Part shown: positions 9,299-18,651 of the stretch, piece by piece
Layout: the number at the start of each line of letters is the position of its first letter
Position numbering within the stretch: the stretch's first letter is position 1
Assembly (NCBI RefSeq): GCF_000814685.1
Contig: NZ_JXAC01000033.1
Span: 46-43,109 of the forward strand
Direction of reading: 5' to 3'
Source: Sphingobacterium sp. T2
Lineage (GTDB): Bacteria > Bacteroidota > Bacteroidia > Sphingobacteriales > Sphingobacteriaceae
Length of the DNA stretch: 43,064 nt
Program-made: the position numbers and the translations under genes
The notes under the pieces: model-generated
Databases searched by the model: none
What the model saw: the letters and a program-made list of their open reading frames with translations, nothing else
Told to the model about the DNA's origin: nothing

Positions 9299-9763
9299 AT
9301 GAAAAAAATCTTATCTATAGCCATATTACTTTCAGGCATAGGCTTCGGCGCTTTTGCTCAGGAAAAGGTGAACAAGGAAAAACGTCAGCATAGACCTGTG
9401 CGTGAAAAGAAAGAGTGGGTGAAACGTACGCCAGAGGAAATAGCGACCAAGCGCACAGAAATGCTGGATAAAGAACTTAACTTTACCGACCAACAACGTC
9501 AGGAGGTCTATAAGTTAAACCTTGAGCGAGCCCAAAAGGCTAAAGCCATGCAAGAAAAGCGCAGACAAGATCATCAGGTGGCGCGCAAGGAGTTTATGGC
9601 CCACAGAGAGAAATTTGAGAAAATCTTGACCGAAGAACAAAAACAGAAATTAAAAAATAAATATTCTAAAGAGTCAGGTGCAAAGTTCAGAAAAGGAAGA
9701 GACATGGAGCACCGTCGAATGCGGATAGATTCATTGAAGAAAAAGGAAAATAGTGTAGGATAG
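9299..9763 (+). CDS. Periplasmic Spy/CpxP-like protein (LTxxQ type)
   Basis: The 154-residue product starts with a clear signal peptide (MKKILSIAILLSGIGFGAFA, cut before QEK). The mature part is very rich in Lys, Arg, Glu and Gln and looks wholly helical. Two family-like motifs, NFTDQQRQEVYKL and ILTEEQKQKLKNK, match the paired LTxxQ motifs of Spy/CpxP-type periplasmic chaperones and the similar DUF4890 group. It probably binds unfolded envelope proteins. AAAGGAG stands 7 bases before the ATG. A strong terminator follows at 9783. Confidence 0.75.
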   Translation: MKKILSIAILLSGIGFGAFAQEKVNKEKRQHRPVREKKEWVKRTPEEIATKRTEMLDKELNFTDQQRQEVYKLNLERAQKAKAMQEKRRQDHQVARKEFMAHREKFEKILTEEQKQKLKNKYSKESGAKFRKGRDMEHRRMRIDSLKKKENSVG

Positions 9764-9782
9764 GTTTCGTGGGAGTTTAAGG

Positions 9783-9813
9783 TAGCCGCAAACGTAAGTT
9801 TGCGGCTATTTTT
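9783..9813 (+). terminator. Strong terminator after the Spy-like gene
   Basis: TAGCCGCAAAC/GTTTGCGGCTA form a perfect 11-bp stem (9783-9793 with 9798-9808, loop GTAA), followed by TTTTT. Confidence 0.92.
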
Positions 9814-9846
9814 ATGAATGGATAGCGAGAATCGTCGAAAGAGAAG

Positions 9847-9854
9847 TATCTTTG
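9847..9854 (+). promoter_or_regulatory. -7 promoter element just before the flavoprotein start
   Basis: TATCTTTG followed by C matches TAnnTTTG exactly and lies only 5 bases before the ATG at 9860. Transcription would start at or within a few bases of the ATG, giving a leaderless or nearly leaderless mRNA. No good -33 TTTG was seen at the normal distance. Confidence 0.45.
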
Positions 9855-9859
9855 CATCC

Positions 9860-11047
9860 ATGAGTGCATTACCCGTCGTCGTTGTAGGGGCAGGTCCAGC
9901 AGGATTGATGGCTGCGTATAAGCTGGCACAATCCGGTGTACAGGTACTTGTGTATGACCATAACAAAGCTCCCGCCAGAAAATTTTTAGTAGCTGGCCAC
10001 GGCGGCTTTAACCTTACTCATAGCGAGCCTGTAGAAGAGTTTGTACACAAATATACTCATCCTCATATTCAACAAGTTGTTAAAGAGTTTGATAATGTGT
10101 CTGTTATTAAGTGGCTGGATTCCATTGGAATAAAGACTTTTGTGGGTAGTTCGGGTAAGGTGTTTCCCGAAAGAGGGATAAAACCTATTGAGGTACTGAA
10201 CGCTTGGATGGAGGCATTGAAAGGGTTGCAGGTCTGCTTCTTTTCGGGATATAAGTTGGTGGACTTTGATGAGGAGTTTGCGTACTTCAGCCGTGGGGAT
10301 TCCATTGAGAGCGTAAGATACGGCAGGATGATATTGGCAGTAGGGGGAGGATCCTGGTCCAAGACGGGCTCGGATGGACGTTGGACGGAAATCTTAAGCC
10401 GTAAAAATGTAAATATCTTGCCGTTTCAGGCTGCCAATTCGGGGTACAACACGAAAAAGGACTTCTCCATCTTAGAAGGACAAATACTCAAAAATGTACA
10501 AATACGTTTCGGGGACATAATAAAAAAAGGAGAGGTATTGTTTACACGCTATGGTATTGAGGGAAGTCCGGTATATTATATGAACCGATATACACGAAAA
10601 GAAAACTTTCCCCTCACCTTGACTTTAGATTTAAAGCCTTCCCTTACCGTGGAAGATATAGCACATATACTCCGGCATTCCCGCAAGATTTCTGAGACAT
10701 TGAAAAGTAAACTTAACCTTAAGGGGGCAGCCTTGACATTGCTCAAGCTGCTGGATAAGGAAACGTTTACCACTGCAGGCTTATTGGCAAAGAGTATCAA
10801 GAATTATCCTATTGAGGTTACAGGTCTGCGTCCTATAGAGGAAGTCATATCTACCTGTGGAGGAGTGGATATGGATGAGGTTCGGCAAGATTTTTCGTTG
10901 GTAAAATATCCAAAAGTGCACTGTATAGGTGAGATGCTGGATTGGGATGCCCCTACGGGAGGTTATCTCTTGCAGGCATGCTTCAGTATGGGGCACTTTT
11001 GTGCACAACAGATAATTTCACAACAAGATAATGTATCCGTATCATAA
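9860..11047 (+). CDS. NAD(P)/FAD-dependent oxidoreductase of the HI0933/BaiN family (TIGR03862-like)
   Basis: The 395-residue flavoprotein begins with a dinucleotide-binding VVVGAGPAGLMAAYKLAQSG motif (within the first 25 residues). It continues with a family-typical APARKFLVAGHGGFNLTHS stretch. The C-terminus has STCGGVDMDEV and GEMLDWDAPTGGYLLQAC, the second FAD-binding region of HI0933-like proteins. The substrate is not known from the sequence. An upstream in-frame ATG at 9818 is less likely because the promoter-like element at 9847 lies after it and the FAD motif normally starts near the N-terminus. The last 17 bases overlap the next small gene. Confidence 0.85.
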   Translation: MSALPVVVVGAGPAGLMAAYKLAQSGVQVLVYDHNKAPARKFLVAGHGGFNLTHSEPVEEFVHKYTHPHIQQVVKEFDNVSVIKWLDSIGIKTFVGSSGKVFPERGIKPIEVLNAWMEALKGLQVCFFSGYKLVDFDEEFAYFSRGDSIESVRYGRMILAVGGGSWSKTGSDGRWTEILSRKNVNILPFQAANSGYNTKKDFSILEGQILKNVQIRFGDIIKKGEVLFTRYGIEGSPVYYMNRYTRKENFPLTLTLDLKPSLTVEDIAHILRHSRKISETLKSKLNLKGAALTLLKLLDKETFTTAGLLAKSIKNYPIEVTGLRPIEEVISTCGGVDMDEVRQDFSLVKYPKVHCIGEMLDWDAPTGGYLLQACFSMGHFCAQQIISQQDNVSVS

Positions 11048-11231
11048 TAAAATCAAGCAGCGTATCCATAACGGAGAACTGATAAAGTATGAATTTGTGT
11101 CTGTCTATAAGCAGATTGCTCCGGCTTTGGTGTTGTATTTCAACACCTATCCTTATGTACGACCTGTACGTCAGCATCGCTTTGAAGAGTACAGAAAGCT
11201 ATTTGAGGAGCTGGGACTTAGGGAAGGATAA
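11031..11231 (+). CDS. Small conserved-looking hypothetical protein
   Basis: This is a 66-residue, mostly soluble protein rich in Tyr and basic residues (start MYPYHNKIKQRI, then QIAPALVLYFNTYPYVRPVRQHRFEEY). Its start overlaps the end of the flavoprotein gene by 17 bases in a different frame, which suggests translational coupling. A terminator begins within its last codons. The codon use resembles neighbouring genes. I recognise no characterised family. The RP(V/I)R-HR-FEEY ending looks like a short conserved protein, but function is unknown. Confidence 0.65.
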   Translation: MYPYHNKIKQRIHNGELIKYEFVSVYKQIAPALVLYFNTYPYVRPVRQHRFEEYRKLFEELGLREG

Positions 11232-11260
11232 AATACAGACTTTGCAGTCCGTATTTTATC
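11227..11260. terminator. Bidirectional terminator
   Basis: GATAAAATAC..GACT pairs with AGTC..GTATTTTATC (11227-11241 with 11246-11260) with one A-C mismatch. It lies between the convergent 11031 gene and the DUF937 gene and overlaps both ends. Confidence 0.7.
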
Positions 11261-11906
11261 TATTTACCGAATATGGCGGCTAAGGTCTCTAATACTGACC
11301 CCTTTTTATCGGCATTATTGTTTTGGTTAAAAAACTCACCGGCCAAATTGGAGAGTGTTCCCTGATTTGTCGGGGAGGATACGCCAAAGCTGTCCATGAT
11401 ATTACTTACCAGAGATCCTAAGATACCACCGCCGGAAGACGACTGTCCTCCTAAGATATTTCCAATAAGGTCACCTACTCCGCCGTTGTTTAATTTCTTC
11501 TGCTTGCCGAAGAATCCCATCACAAGAGGGGTGAGTAGAGCTAAGGCACCTTCAATCTTTTCTGTAGACAATCCTGTTCTTGAAGCAAGATTAGTCTTAA
11601 CCACATCGGTGTTGCTGCCAAAGATGTGCTGCACTATTCTCTTGCCATCCGTACTTACGGTGCTGTCTGTCAGCTTATCCAATTGACTGAAGATACTGCC
11701 GTCGTGCTGTTCTAATGCTTTATTTATATTGTCTGCTTTTTCGGAACTTTTCTTAGCATTATAGTTGAGTGCTGCAACCATCAGCGGTACGGCCGCGGCA
11801 ACCAGCCCTTTGGTTTTGTCCTCGTCAATATTCAATTCAGTGTCTTGGAGATAGCAGAAGTTACGTTTGAACCTATTCCTCCTGTAATTAAATCTGTGAT
11901 GTTCAT
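11260..11906 (-). CDS. DUF937 domain protein, N-terminus shifted by a 5-base tandem duplication
   Basis: Most of the product (from NIDEDKTKGLVAAAVPL onward) matches the DUF937/YidB-like pattern: helical repeats, ALLTPLVMGFFGKQ, and a Gly/Ser-rich linker near GGQSSSGGGILGSL. The open frame extends to 11934 but begins with an implausible Arg/His-rich sequence. The correct N-terminus MNITDLITGGIGSNVTSAIS starts at 11906 in another frame. The two join exactly if one copy of the tandem ATTCA-ATTCA (11830-11839) is removed. This is a 5-base duplication, unlike the single-base shifts elsewhere. It may be real slippage. Function is unknown. Confidence 0.75.
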
Positions 11907-11967
11907 GTCGTTTGATTGATAATTTTTTATACATTTAAGCTATAATCTAAATTATGAATACTTTACA

Positions 11968-13074
11968 ATGAAGAAAGTAACATTGGTCTCTTTTGTGCTG
12001 ATCACAACCTTGTTTTTTTCAGCTTGTAGAAATATTTCGTCAAAAGCGGATAGAGCAGAGGACAGCAGGGTAGTCCGCTTGGACGAGGAGTTGGCTTGTA
12101 GGATTATAGCGTTGCCCACACATTGTTTGGAAGTGGAATATCCGAATAAGTTGGGGCAGGTGTTGGGATCTGAAGAAGATTTGAAGTCGCCGAAGGCTTT
12201 ACGTCCTATATTCTACGGATGTTTTGACTGGCATTCTTCTGTTCATGGCTACTGGTCTATTGTGGAGCTACTGCGTCAATACCCTTCGTTGGATACGGCA
12301 GGTATAGTGCGGGACTTGCTGAACAGACATATTACCCCGGAGAATGTGGCGGTGGAAATGGCCTTTTTTAACGATAAGAATAATACCAGCTTCGAACGTA
12401 CTTACGGATGGGCTTGGCTGTTTAAGTTGCAGGAAAGCCTTACCCTATGGCAGGATCCAGATGCGCAGCGATGGAAAGCAGCCTTGCAGCCCCTCGCCGA
12501 TTTATTGGTGGAACGTTATAAAGAATATCTTCCTAAGTTGGTATATCCAATACGTGCGGGGCAACATGACAACAGTGCTTTCGGACTCTCCTTGTCGTTG
12601 GATTATGCTAGGACCGTAGGGGATAAGTCCTTTGAGGCTGCTATCGTAGAGCATGGACAGCGACTGTTTGCAAAAGATGAGCATTGTGATCTGGCGTACG
12701 AGCCAAGTGGCTATGACTTCCTGTCACCATGTCTGGAAGAGGCATATCTGATGTCCAAGATATTGACCAAAGCAGATTTTAGAGAGTGGCTGCTTCAGTT
12801 TATGCCACAGCTTTTCGACGACAAGTTTATCCTTGAGCCTGCGGTGGTGAAAGACCGTACGGACGGCAAGCTCGTACATCTTGACGGCCTCAACTATAGC
12901 AGGGCCGCCTGTCTGTATGGGATTAGTGCCAAACTTCCCGAACTGAAACATTTGAAGAGCATAGCTGATCACCATATAGCATTTGCCTTACCCAACCTTT
13001 CTACCCAAGATGATTATATGGGGTCACATTGGCTTGGAACCTTTGCTCTATATGCGTTATCGCATGTACATTAA
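11968..13074 (+). CDS. DUF2891 family lipoprotein
   Basis: The 368-residue protein starts with a lipoprotein signal (MKKVTLVSFVLITTLFFSAC, lipobox ending at the Cys). It contains stretches typical of DUF2891: PIFYGCFDWHSSVHGYWSI, ERTYGWAWLFKLQESL and a C-terminal GSHWLGTFALYAL. The His/Trp-rich centre suggests an alpha/alpha-barrel-like fold, but no enzymatic activity is assigned. It stands alone, with a terminator directly after. The start ATG follows a TACTTTA stretch resembling a -7 element. Confidence 0.85.
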   Translation: MKKVTLVSFVLITTLFFSACRNISSKADRAEDSRVVRLDEELACRIIALPTHCLEVEYPNKLGQVLGSEEDLKSPKALRPIFYGCFDWHSSVHGYWSIVELLRQYPSLDTAGIVRDLLNRHITPENVAVEMAFFNDKNNTSFERTYGWAWLFKLQESLTLWQDPDAQRWKAALQPLADLLVERYKEYLPKLVYPIRAGQHDNSAFGLSLSLDYARTVGDKSFEAAIVEHGQRLFAKDEHCDLAYEPSGYDFLSPCLEEAYLMSKILTKADFREWLLQFMPQLFDDKFILEPAVVKDRTDGKLVHLDGLNYSRAACLYGISAKLPELKHLKSIADHHIAFALPNLSTQDDYMGSHWLGTFALYALSHVH

Positions 13075-13081
13075 AAGAACT

Positions 13082-13106
13082 AAAGGGCAACATAGGTTGC
13101 CCTTTT
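13082..13106 (+). terminator. Terminator of the DUF2891 gene
   Basis: AAAGGGCAAC/GTTGCCCTTT form a perfect 10-bp stem (13082-13091 with 13096-13105, loop ATAG). Confidence 0.88.
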
Positions 13107-13143
13107 GATTATGAAACTGGTGAACGTTGAATATGAGAGCAAG

Positions 13144-13410
13144 TTATTGACGAAGAGGGATTAGGGAGTTGTCCTGCAACTTTACAGGAACAGATTTTAT
13201 GTGTGTGAAACCGTCTTGTTTTTCAATAATCCTTGACATGTCTATCCCTTTTCGTGAAAGAGCAGAGATAATAGCGGTGCGGAACGTAGCTCTGGAAGAG
13301 CCCCATGCATTGCTGTCTACCGTCTCATTGTTGAGACGTATAAGCTCTTCGGTAGTGTACTGGCTGAATTTTTCCACTAAATGCTGGAAAAGTTTGCTGT
13401 TGTTTGACAT
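13144..13410 (-). CDS. Small hypothetical protein (88 residues)
   Basis: This is a soluble, mixed-charge protein without signal peptide or membrane segment. It contains TTEELIRLNNETVDSNAW followed by SSRATFRTAIISALSRKGIDMS, probably two helices, then a short strand-rich tail (GFTHIKSVPVKLQDNS). A normal ATG lies 21 bases upstream of an AT-rich stretch suitable for a promoter. I do not recognise a named family and assign no function. Confidence 0.6.
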   Translation of the reverse strand: MSNNSKLFQHLVEKFSQYTTEELIRLNNETVDSNAWGSSRATFRTAIISALSRKGIDMSRIIEKQDGFTHIKSVPVKLQDNSLIPLRQ

Positions 13411-13700
13411 TACAATTTAGATTTTACGTTAAACCAATAAATTGTATTCAGAAAACTTAGGGATAAATAAAGCGTGGAAACGTTTATTTTGGTCCTGATA
13501 CCCGTATTATTTTACCACCGTGGTGACTACACTCGGTTGGTATTGCTTACGCAATTCTGAATACTCTACAAATATAGTAGATTATTTTGAAATGTCAATG
13601 TCTTTAATTTTATTTTGTCATTTTCTCCTGCCAAAATGTCCTAAAAAATCTTTTGGAACGTAGCTTGATAACTCATGCTCGTAATAAAAACGCTAAATAT
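13411..13700. promoter_or_regulatory. Intergenic region with an inverted repeat before htpG
   Basis: No gene is seen in these 290 bases. GTCATTTT (13618-13625) and AAAATGTCC (13633-13641) form imperfect inverted arms separated by 7 bases, and two further ATGTC copies lie near 13592-13602. Position before a heat-shock gene makes a stress-regulator site possible. I cannot name the regulator. Confidence 0.3.
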
Positions 13701-15589
13701 ATGAGCACAGAGAAAGGTACTATCTCCATAAACACGGAAAACATATTTCCGGTCATCAAGAAATTCCTATATTCAGATACAGAAATCTTTTTACGTGAGT
13801 TGGTTTCCAACGCTGTTGATGCTTCCCAAAAGATAAAACGTCTTGCAGCCTTAGGACAGTTCAATGGTGAGCTGGGCGACTTGGTTGTGGATGTCAAGTT
13901 TGACAAGGACGCCAAGACCATTACGATTTCCGACAATGGTATTGGTATGACGGCCGAGGAAATCAAAAAATATATCAACCAAATAGCGTTTTCCGGAGCC
14001 ACAGAGTTCATGGAGAAATTCAAGGAAGCCAAAGATGCCAATGAAATTATTGGTCGTTTCGGCTTGGGCTTCTATTCGGCTTTTATGGTGGCCGATAAGG
14101 TAGAAATAGAATCCTTGTCTTATCAAGAAGGAGCCGAGCCTGCACATTGGGTATGTGATGGCAGCACTTCTTATGAAATCTCCAAAGGATCGCGTACCAG
14201 TCGCGGTACAGATGTTATCTTGCATATCAACGAGGAGTCGGAAGAGTTTCTTGATAAATTCAGATTGCAGGAAATTTTAGACAAATATGCCAAATTCCTT
14301 CCTGTAAAGATTCGCTTCGGCACCAAATCCACAACCGAGAAGGATGGTGAAGACGAAAACGGTAAACCTAAATATAAAACTGTAGAGGTTGATAATATTA
14401 TCAACAACACCAATCCGGCGTGGACCAAAGCTCCGGCAGACCTTAAAGATGAGGATTACCTGTCTTTCTATAGGGAGCTTTATCCATATTCCACAGAAGA
14501 GCCTTTGTTTTGGATTCATCTTAATGTAGACTATCCGTTTAACCTGACAGGTATTCTTTATTTTCCTAAGCTTAAAAATGAATTTGAAGTTCAACGCAAT
14601 AAAATTAAGTTGTACTCCCGTCAGGTATTTATCACCGATGAGGTAAAGGATATTGTGCCAGAATATCTGATGTTGCTGCATGGGGTTATCGACTCACCAG
14701 ATATTCCTCTTAACGTGTCGCGTTCATTCCTGCAGGCCGACAGCAATGTGAAGAAAATCAGCAATTATATCACTAAGAAGGTAGCGGATAAGCTGCAGGA
14801 AATCTTTAAGACGGACCGCAAAGGTTTTGAAGAGAAATGGAATGATATAGGCCTCTTTATTAAATATGGCATGCTGACAGAAGAGAAGTTTGCCGAGAAA
14901 GCCAACGACTTCTGTTTGTTGAAAAATATAGCCAACGAAAACTATACGATCAAAGAATACTATGAGAAGGTAAAAGATATCCAAGCTGATAAAGATGGCA
15001 ACATCGTTTATCTATACACATCTGATGCCAATCAGCAAGATAGCTTCATCGCTAATGCGAAGGCCAAAGGTTACGATGTCTTAGTATTGGATGGTCCTAT
15101 AGATTCGCATTTTGCCTCTTATCTGGAGCAAAAAGGAGGAGAGAAGGTACAGCTGAAACGTGTAGATGCCGATGTTATCGATAAACTAATACAAAAAGAA
15201 GAAAAAATAGAGCTAAAGCTGTCTGAGGAAGAAAGTAAGAAGGTAACCGAAATCTTCAATAAGGCTATCAGTCGTAAAGATATGGAAGTCCATGTGGAAG
15301 CCATGTCGGAAGAGGAGCTTCCGGTATCGGTAACAATAGACGAATTTATGCGTCGTATGAAAGATATGGCCAAGACCGGTAAAGGTATGGGCTTCTATGA
15401 TTCGCTGCCGGATCATTATAAGGTGAGTGTAAATGGCAATCACCCGCTGGTAAAACGTATCATCGAAAGTCAGAAGAAGATGCCGAAAAGCTAGCGAAAC
15501 AAGCCTTCGATTTAGCCTTACTGTCACGTGGACTGTTGACAGGATCAGATCTTACGACTTTTGTAAAACGTAGCGTGGAGATGATTTAG
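13701..15589 (+). CDS. htpG: Molecular chaperone HtpG (Hsp90); last 40 or so codons frameshifted
   Basis: HtpG is the bacterial Hsp90, an ATP-dependent dimeric chaperone in the cytosol. The GHKL ATPase domain is clear: FLRELVSNAVDASQK, ITISDNGIGMT and GRFGLGFYSAFMV. The middle domain shows YPFNLTGILYFPK and the catalytic-loop region SRSFLQAD. The start MSTEKGTISINTENIFPV at 13701 is chosen over an in-frame ATG at 13653 because family members begin here. The frame ends at 15494, but the expected C-terminus (EDAEKLAKQAFDLALLSRG... to VEMI) follows one frame off to 15589. One base is missing near 15471-15474. A sequencing indel is likely. Confidence 0.92.
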
Positions 15590-15616
15590 AAGATCTCGGG
15601 ATTATATTTACCTGAT

Positions 15617-15650
15617 AATGGGTTGGCCGATGGCTAACCCATTTTTATTT
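15617..15650. terminator. Terminator between htpG and the hybrid regulator
   Basis: AATGGGTTGGCC/GGCTAACCCATT form a 12-bp stem (15617-15628 with 15632-15643) with one G-U pair, followed by TTTTATTTT. It serves htpG and probably the convergent regulator gene. Confidence 0.85.
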
Positions 15651-18398
15651 TAACTTGTCTTTTCTAAAAGCCGTCGGTGTAATACCAAATTGTTTTTTGA
15701 AAGCTGCCGCGAAATAGGCCGCTGAGGAAAAACCTACTTTTTCGGCCACTTCATTGATATTTAGCCCTTCTAGTAAAAGGTGTTTAGATTTGGTTAAACG
15801 ACGTTGAAGAAGGTATTCGTTTACACTACTGTTCAATAGGTTCTTGGTTTTGCGGTACAGCTGTACGCGGGAGATATTCAGAGCATATGCAATATCTTCT
15901 ACACTGAGTGATTTTTTTCCGATGTGTTCCTCGATAACCATATCTAAACTTTGCATAAACCGCTTATCCCGTGCAGTATGCTGTTTTATATCTGTTGCCG
16001 TTTCTCCCGGCTCTAAAATGCTGGTGTAATGATCTTTCAGTTGTCGACGGGAAGTAAGGAGGTTGGTTATCACGGCTTTTAGATGGTCGACACTAAAAGG
16101 TTTGGTAAGGTATGCATCTGCCATCAGGCGCATTCCCTCAATTTTATCCTCTTCCGTATCCAACGCGCTCAGCAATAGTACCGGGGTTTTATTAAACTGT
16201 GGGCTGTTTTTGTATCATTTTAAGAGATCTAAACCACTTCCATCGGGCAACATAATGTCACTCACAACGAGATCCGGGTAACTTTGTTCCATTTTTGCAA
16301 TAGCGTCCAAATAGCTTTTGGCAAATAGCAGGTTATATTCCTTTTTGAGAATATCTTTCAAGAACAGACGGATATCCGGATGGTCGTCAACAACCAGAAT
16401 ATTAGCTGCCTTACTGGAATAAAAAGAAACGGTTTCCTCGGTAAGCTCCTCTACATTTAAGATATGCTCCTCACGCTCCGTTTGCCGTGTGGAAGTATGG
16501 TCTAACAAACCTTTCTTTTCGTCTTCTGATAAATGTAAATGTCCCGTAGGCAAACGCAACGTAAACGACGAACCGACCCCTTTTTTACTACTAACGGTCA
16601 CTTGTCCGTGATGCAATTCAACAATCTCTTTTACATACGCTAAACCAATACCCGAACCAGAAAGATGCTGTTCACCTTGATAAAACATGTCAAAGATATA
16701 GTCAATGTCCGTAACGGATATTCCACTTCCGTTATCGACTACCCGGATGTATAAATGATCCCCAAAGGTATCTTCTTCTACAACGACATTAATCTTTCCC
16801 CCTTTTGCCGTGAATTTAAAGGCGTTTGATAATAGGTTGGAAAGTGCCTGTTCCATTAGATACTCGTCAATCCAGATTTCTTTGAGTGGTGTTTTGCTGA
16901 TATAGCTTAACGATATACGCTTTTTTTGCGATAAAGATTTAAAACTTGCCAATACCTGCTGGACAAACGCATCAATCTGTACAGGAGCAGCCTGCAACTT
17001 TCTCTTGGCCTTGTCAATGCGGTGAATGTCAATCAAATCGGTAACGAGGTTTTGGAGTTTCTTTGCATTCCGTTTTATACGTGCCAGTTGGTCTGCACCC
17101 TCAGAAGACAAATTTTTCTCTTTCTCCAACTCCTCTATAGGGGCAAGAATGAGGGTAAGCGGTGTTTTAAATTCGTGGGATACATTCGTGAAGAACTTGC
17201 TTTGTGCTTCGGAAGCGGTCCTTATCTGTTCATTCATCTTCACAATTTGCTGTTGTTGGGAAAGTATCTCCTCGTTTTGTTTTTCAAGATGCTTATTTTT
17301 CTCCCAGTTGCTTTTGATAACGATAATCGAAATCCCCCCGAATACCACTGCTAGTACCAAGCTTGTTATCAAGACATTCAATGTCGTCTGTTGGTTTCGG
17401 TATATTTTGTTTTGTTCGACGATAAGCTCTTGCCGTTTGTCTATATCCTCTTGTTGTTCCTGTATTTTGTTAGACTGCAGCATCATGAGTCCTGCGTTAT
17501 CTTGATTGATGACAACCGTTCCCAGAATATTATCCCGTTTATAGGGTTTGCGTTGCAAAATAGCCATTGCAGTGCGAATAGCCTCCGTGCCACCAGTAGG
17601 ATAGAGCATGGAAGCGAACAACGTTCCGTTGACAATTTCCGATAATCCATTGCCTTCGCCAGGAAGAGCATCAATACCGACAACCCTCTTATGGTTTTCA
17701 CCCGCTTCCCGGAGTGCTTGGATGACACCAAAAGCCATCTGGTCATTAAAAGCTAAAATAATATCTTGCTCAAGAAGCTGTTTAATATGCTGTTTAGCTT
17801 GTGTATAGGCGGTATGCCTTTCCCAGTCACTTTGTATTTCAATACCCAGACGAACAGCGCCTGCACTATCTAACGCATCAAGGAATCCTTTCTTTCGTTC
17901 GATAGATGCTGAGCTACCTTTCAATCCAGTGACGATACCTACTTGTCCTCGTCCATTGAGTGTATGCACAATAAACTGTCCAGCTAGTTTACCTATCGCA
18001 AGATTATCTGCCCCAACATACGCGTTGTATAAACCGGAGGATGTTTTGCGGTCGGTGACAATTACTGGAATATTTTTTTGAAAAACGGAATCGACAATCG
18101 GCGTCAATGGTTCAGCTTCATTGGGCGACACAATGAGTAGATCGATATCTTGTTCGAGTATCTCTTTTATTTGCTGTATTTGCTTTTGGTTATCTCCACC
18201 GGCGTCACGGTAGATAAATTCGATATCCGGATAGAAAGAGAGCTCCCTTTTCATCTCATCCAACATGGTTTCTCGCCACGCGTCATCACCGATACACTGT
18301 GAAAAAGCAATGGTAAACTGCGTATTATTTCCACTCGGCTGACAAGCATGACAGCATAGAAGGATCACGAAAGCAAAAAAAATGTAAAACCTTGACAT
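15645..18398 (-). pseudogene. Hybrid two-component system regulator (periplasmic sugar-binding, kinase, receiver, AraC) with an in-frame TGA
   Basis: This one-protein signalling system starts at the ATG at 18398, followed by a signal/anchor. Residues about 25-290 form a LacI/ribose-binding-type periplasmic domain (SQCIGDDAWRETM, IVSPNEAEPLTPIV). A membrane segment near 330-355 follows. The kinase has VSHEFKTPLTLILAP (phospho-His) and NLLSNAFKFT. The receiver has VVDDHPDIRLF and VVSDIMLPDGSG. A TGA at 16215-16217 then interrupts the receiver. The same frame continues with NKTPVLLLSALD, LTKPFS and a C-terminal AraC helix-turn-helix ending GITPTAFRK at 15645. It faces the fructan operon and, like BT1754 of Bacteroides thetaiotaomicron, should sense fructose. 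A nonsense change or base-call error separates sensing from DNA binding. Confidence 0.9.
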
Positions 18399-18561
18399 CC
18401 CCTGTTTTGAATTTTCTCGACAAGATACAATTTTTTTTTTCCTAACAGAACAACAAAGCTTAGTGTTTAAAATACACATTTTATCGACTGTTTAGATAGG
18501 TAACATAATCTAAAGAAATGGTACAAAATTCATGTCATGAAATATTTATTAAAATTTTAAT

Positions 18562-18619
18562 TCGTTGATACACAATATTTTGATTAATTATTGTCGTTGA
18601 TACAAATTTGATATAATTA
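18562..18619 (+). repeat. Direct repeat TCGTTGATACA, 32 bases apart
   Basis: TCGTTGATACA occurs at 18562-18572 and 18594-18604, and each copy is followed by an AT-rich stretch ending in AATTA. The 32-base spacing is about three helical turns. AraC-type domains commonly bind direct repeats, so this is a candidate site for the divergently encoded hybrid regulator. Confidence 0.5.
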
Positions 18620-18651
18620 AGTTAGCCATTATTTAAGCAGAGATGAAGTTC

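Noticed and set aside
13653-13700. Upstream ATG for htpG
   Set aside because: It would add a 16-residue basic extension absent from Hsp90 proteins. The family start is at 13701.
16175-16217. A frameshift as the cause of the hybrid-regulator split
   Set aside because: The distance between the two frames is a multiple of three and the intervening codons fit a receiver domain, so it is a stop codon, not a shift.
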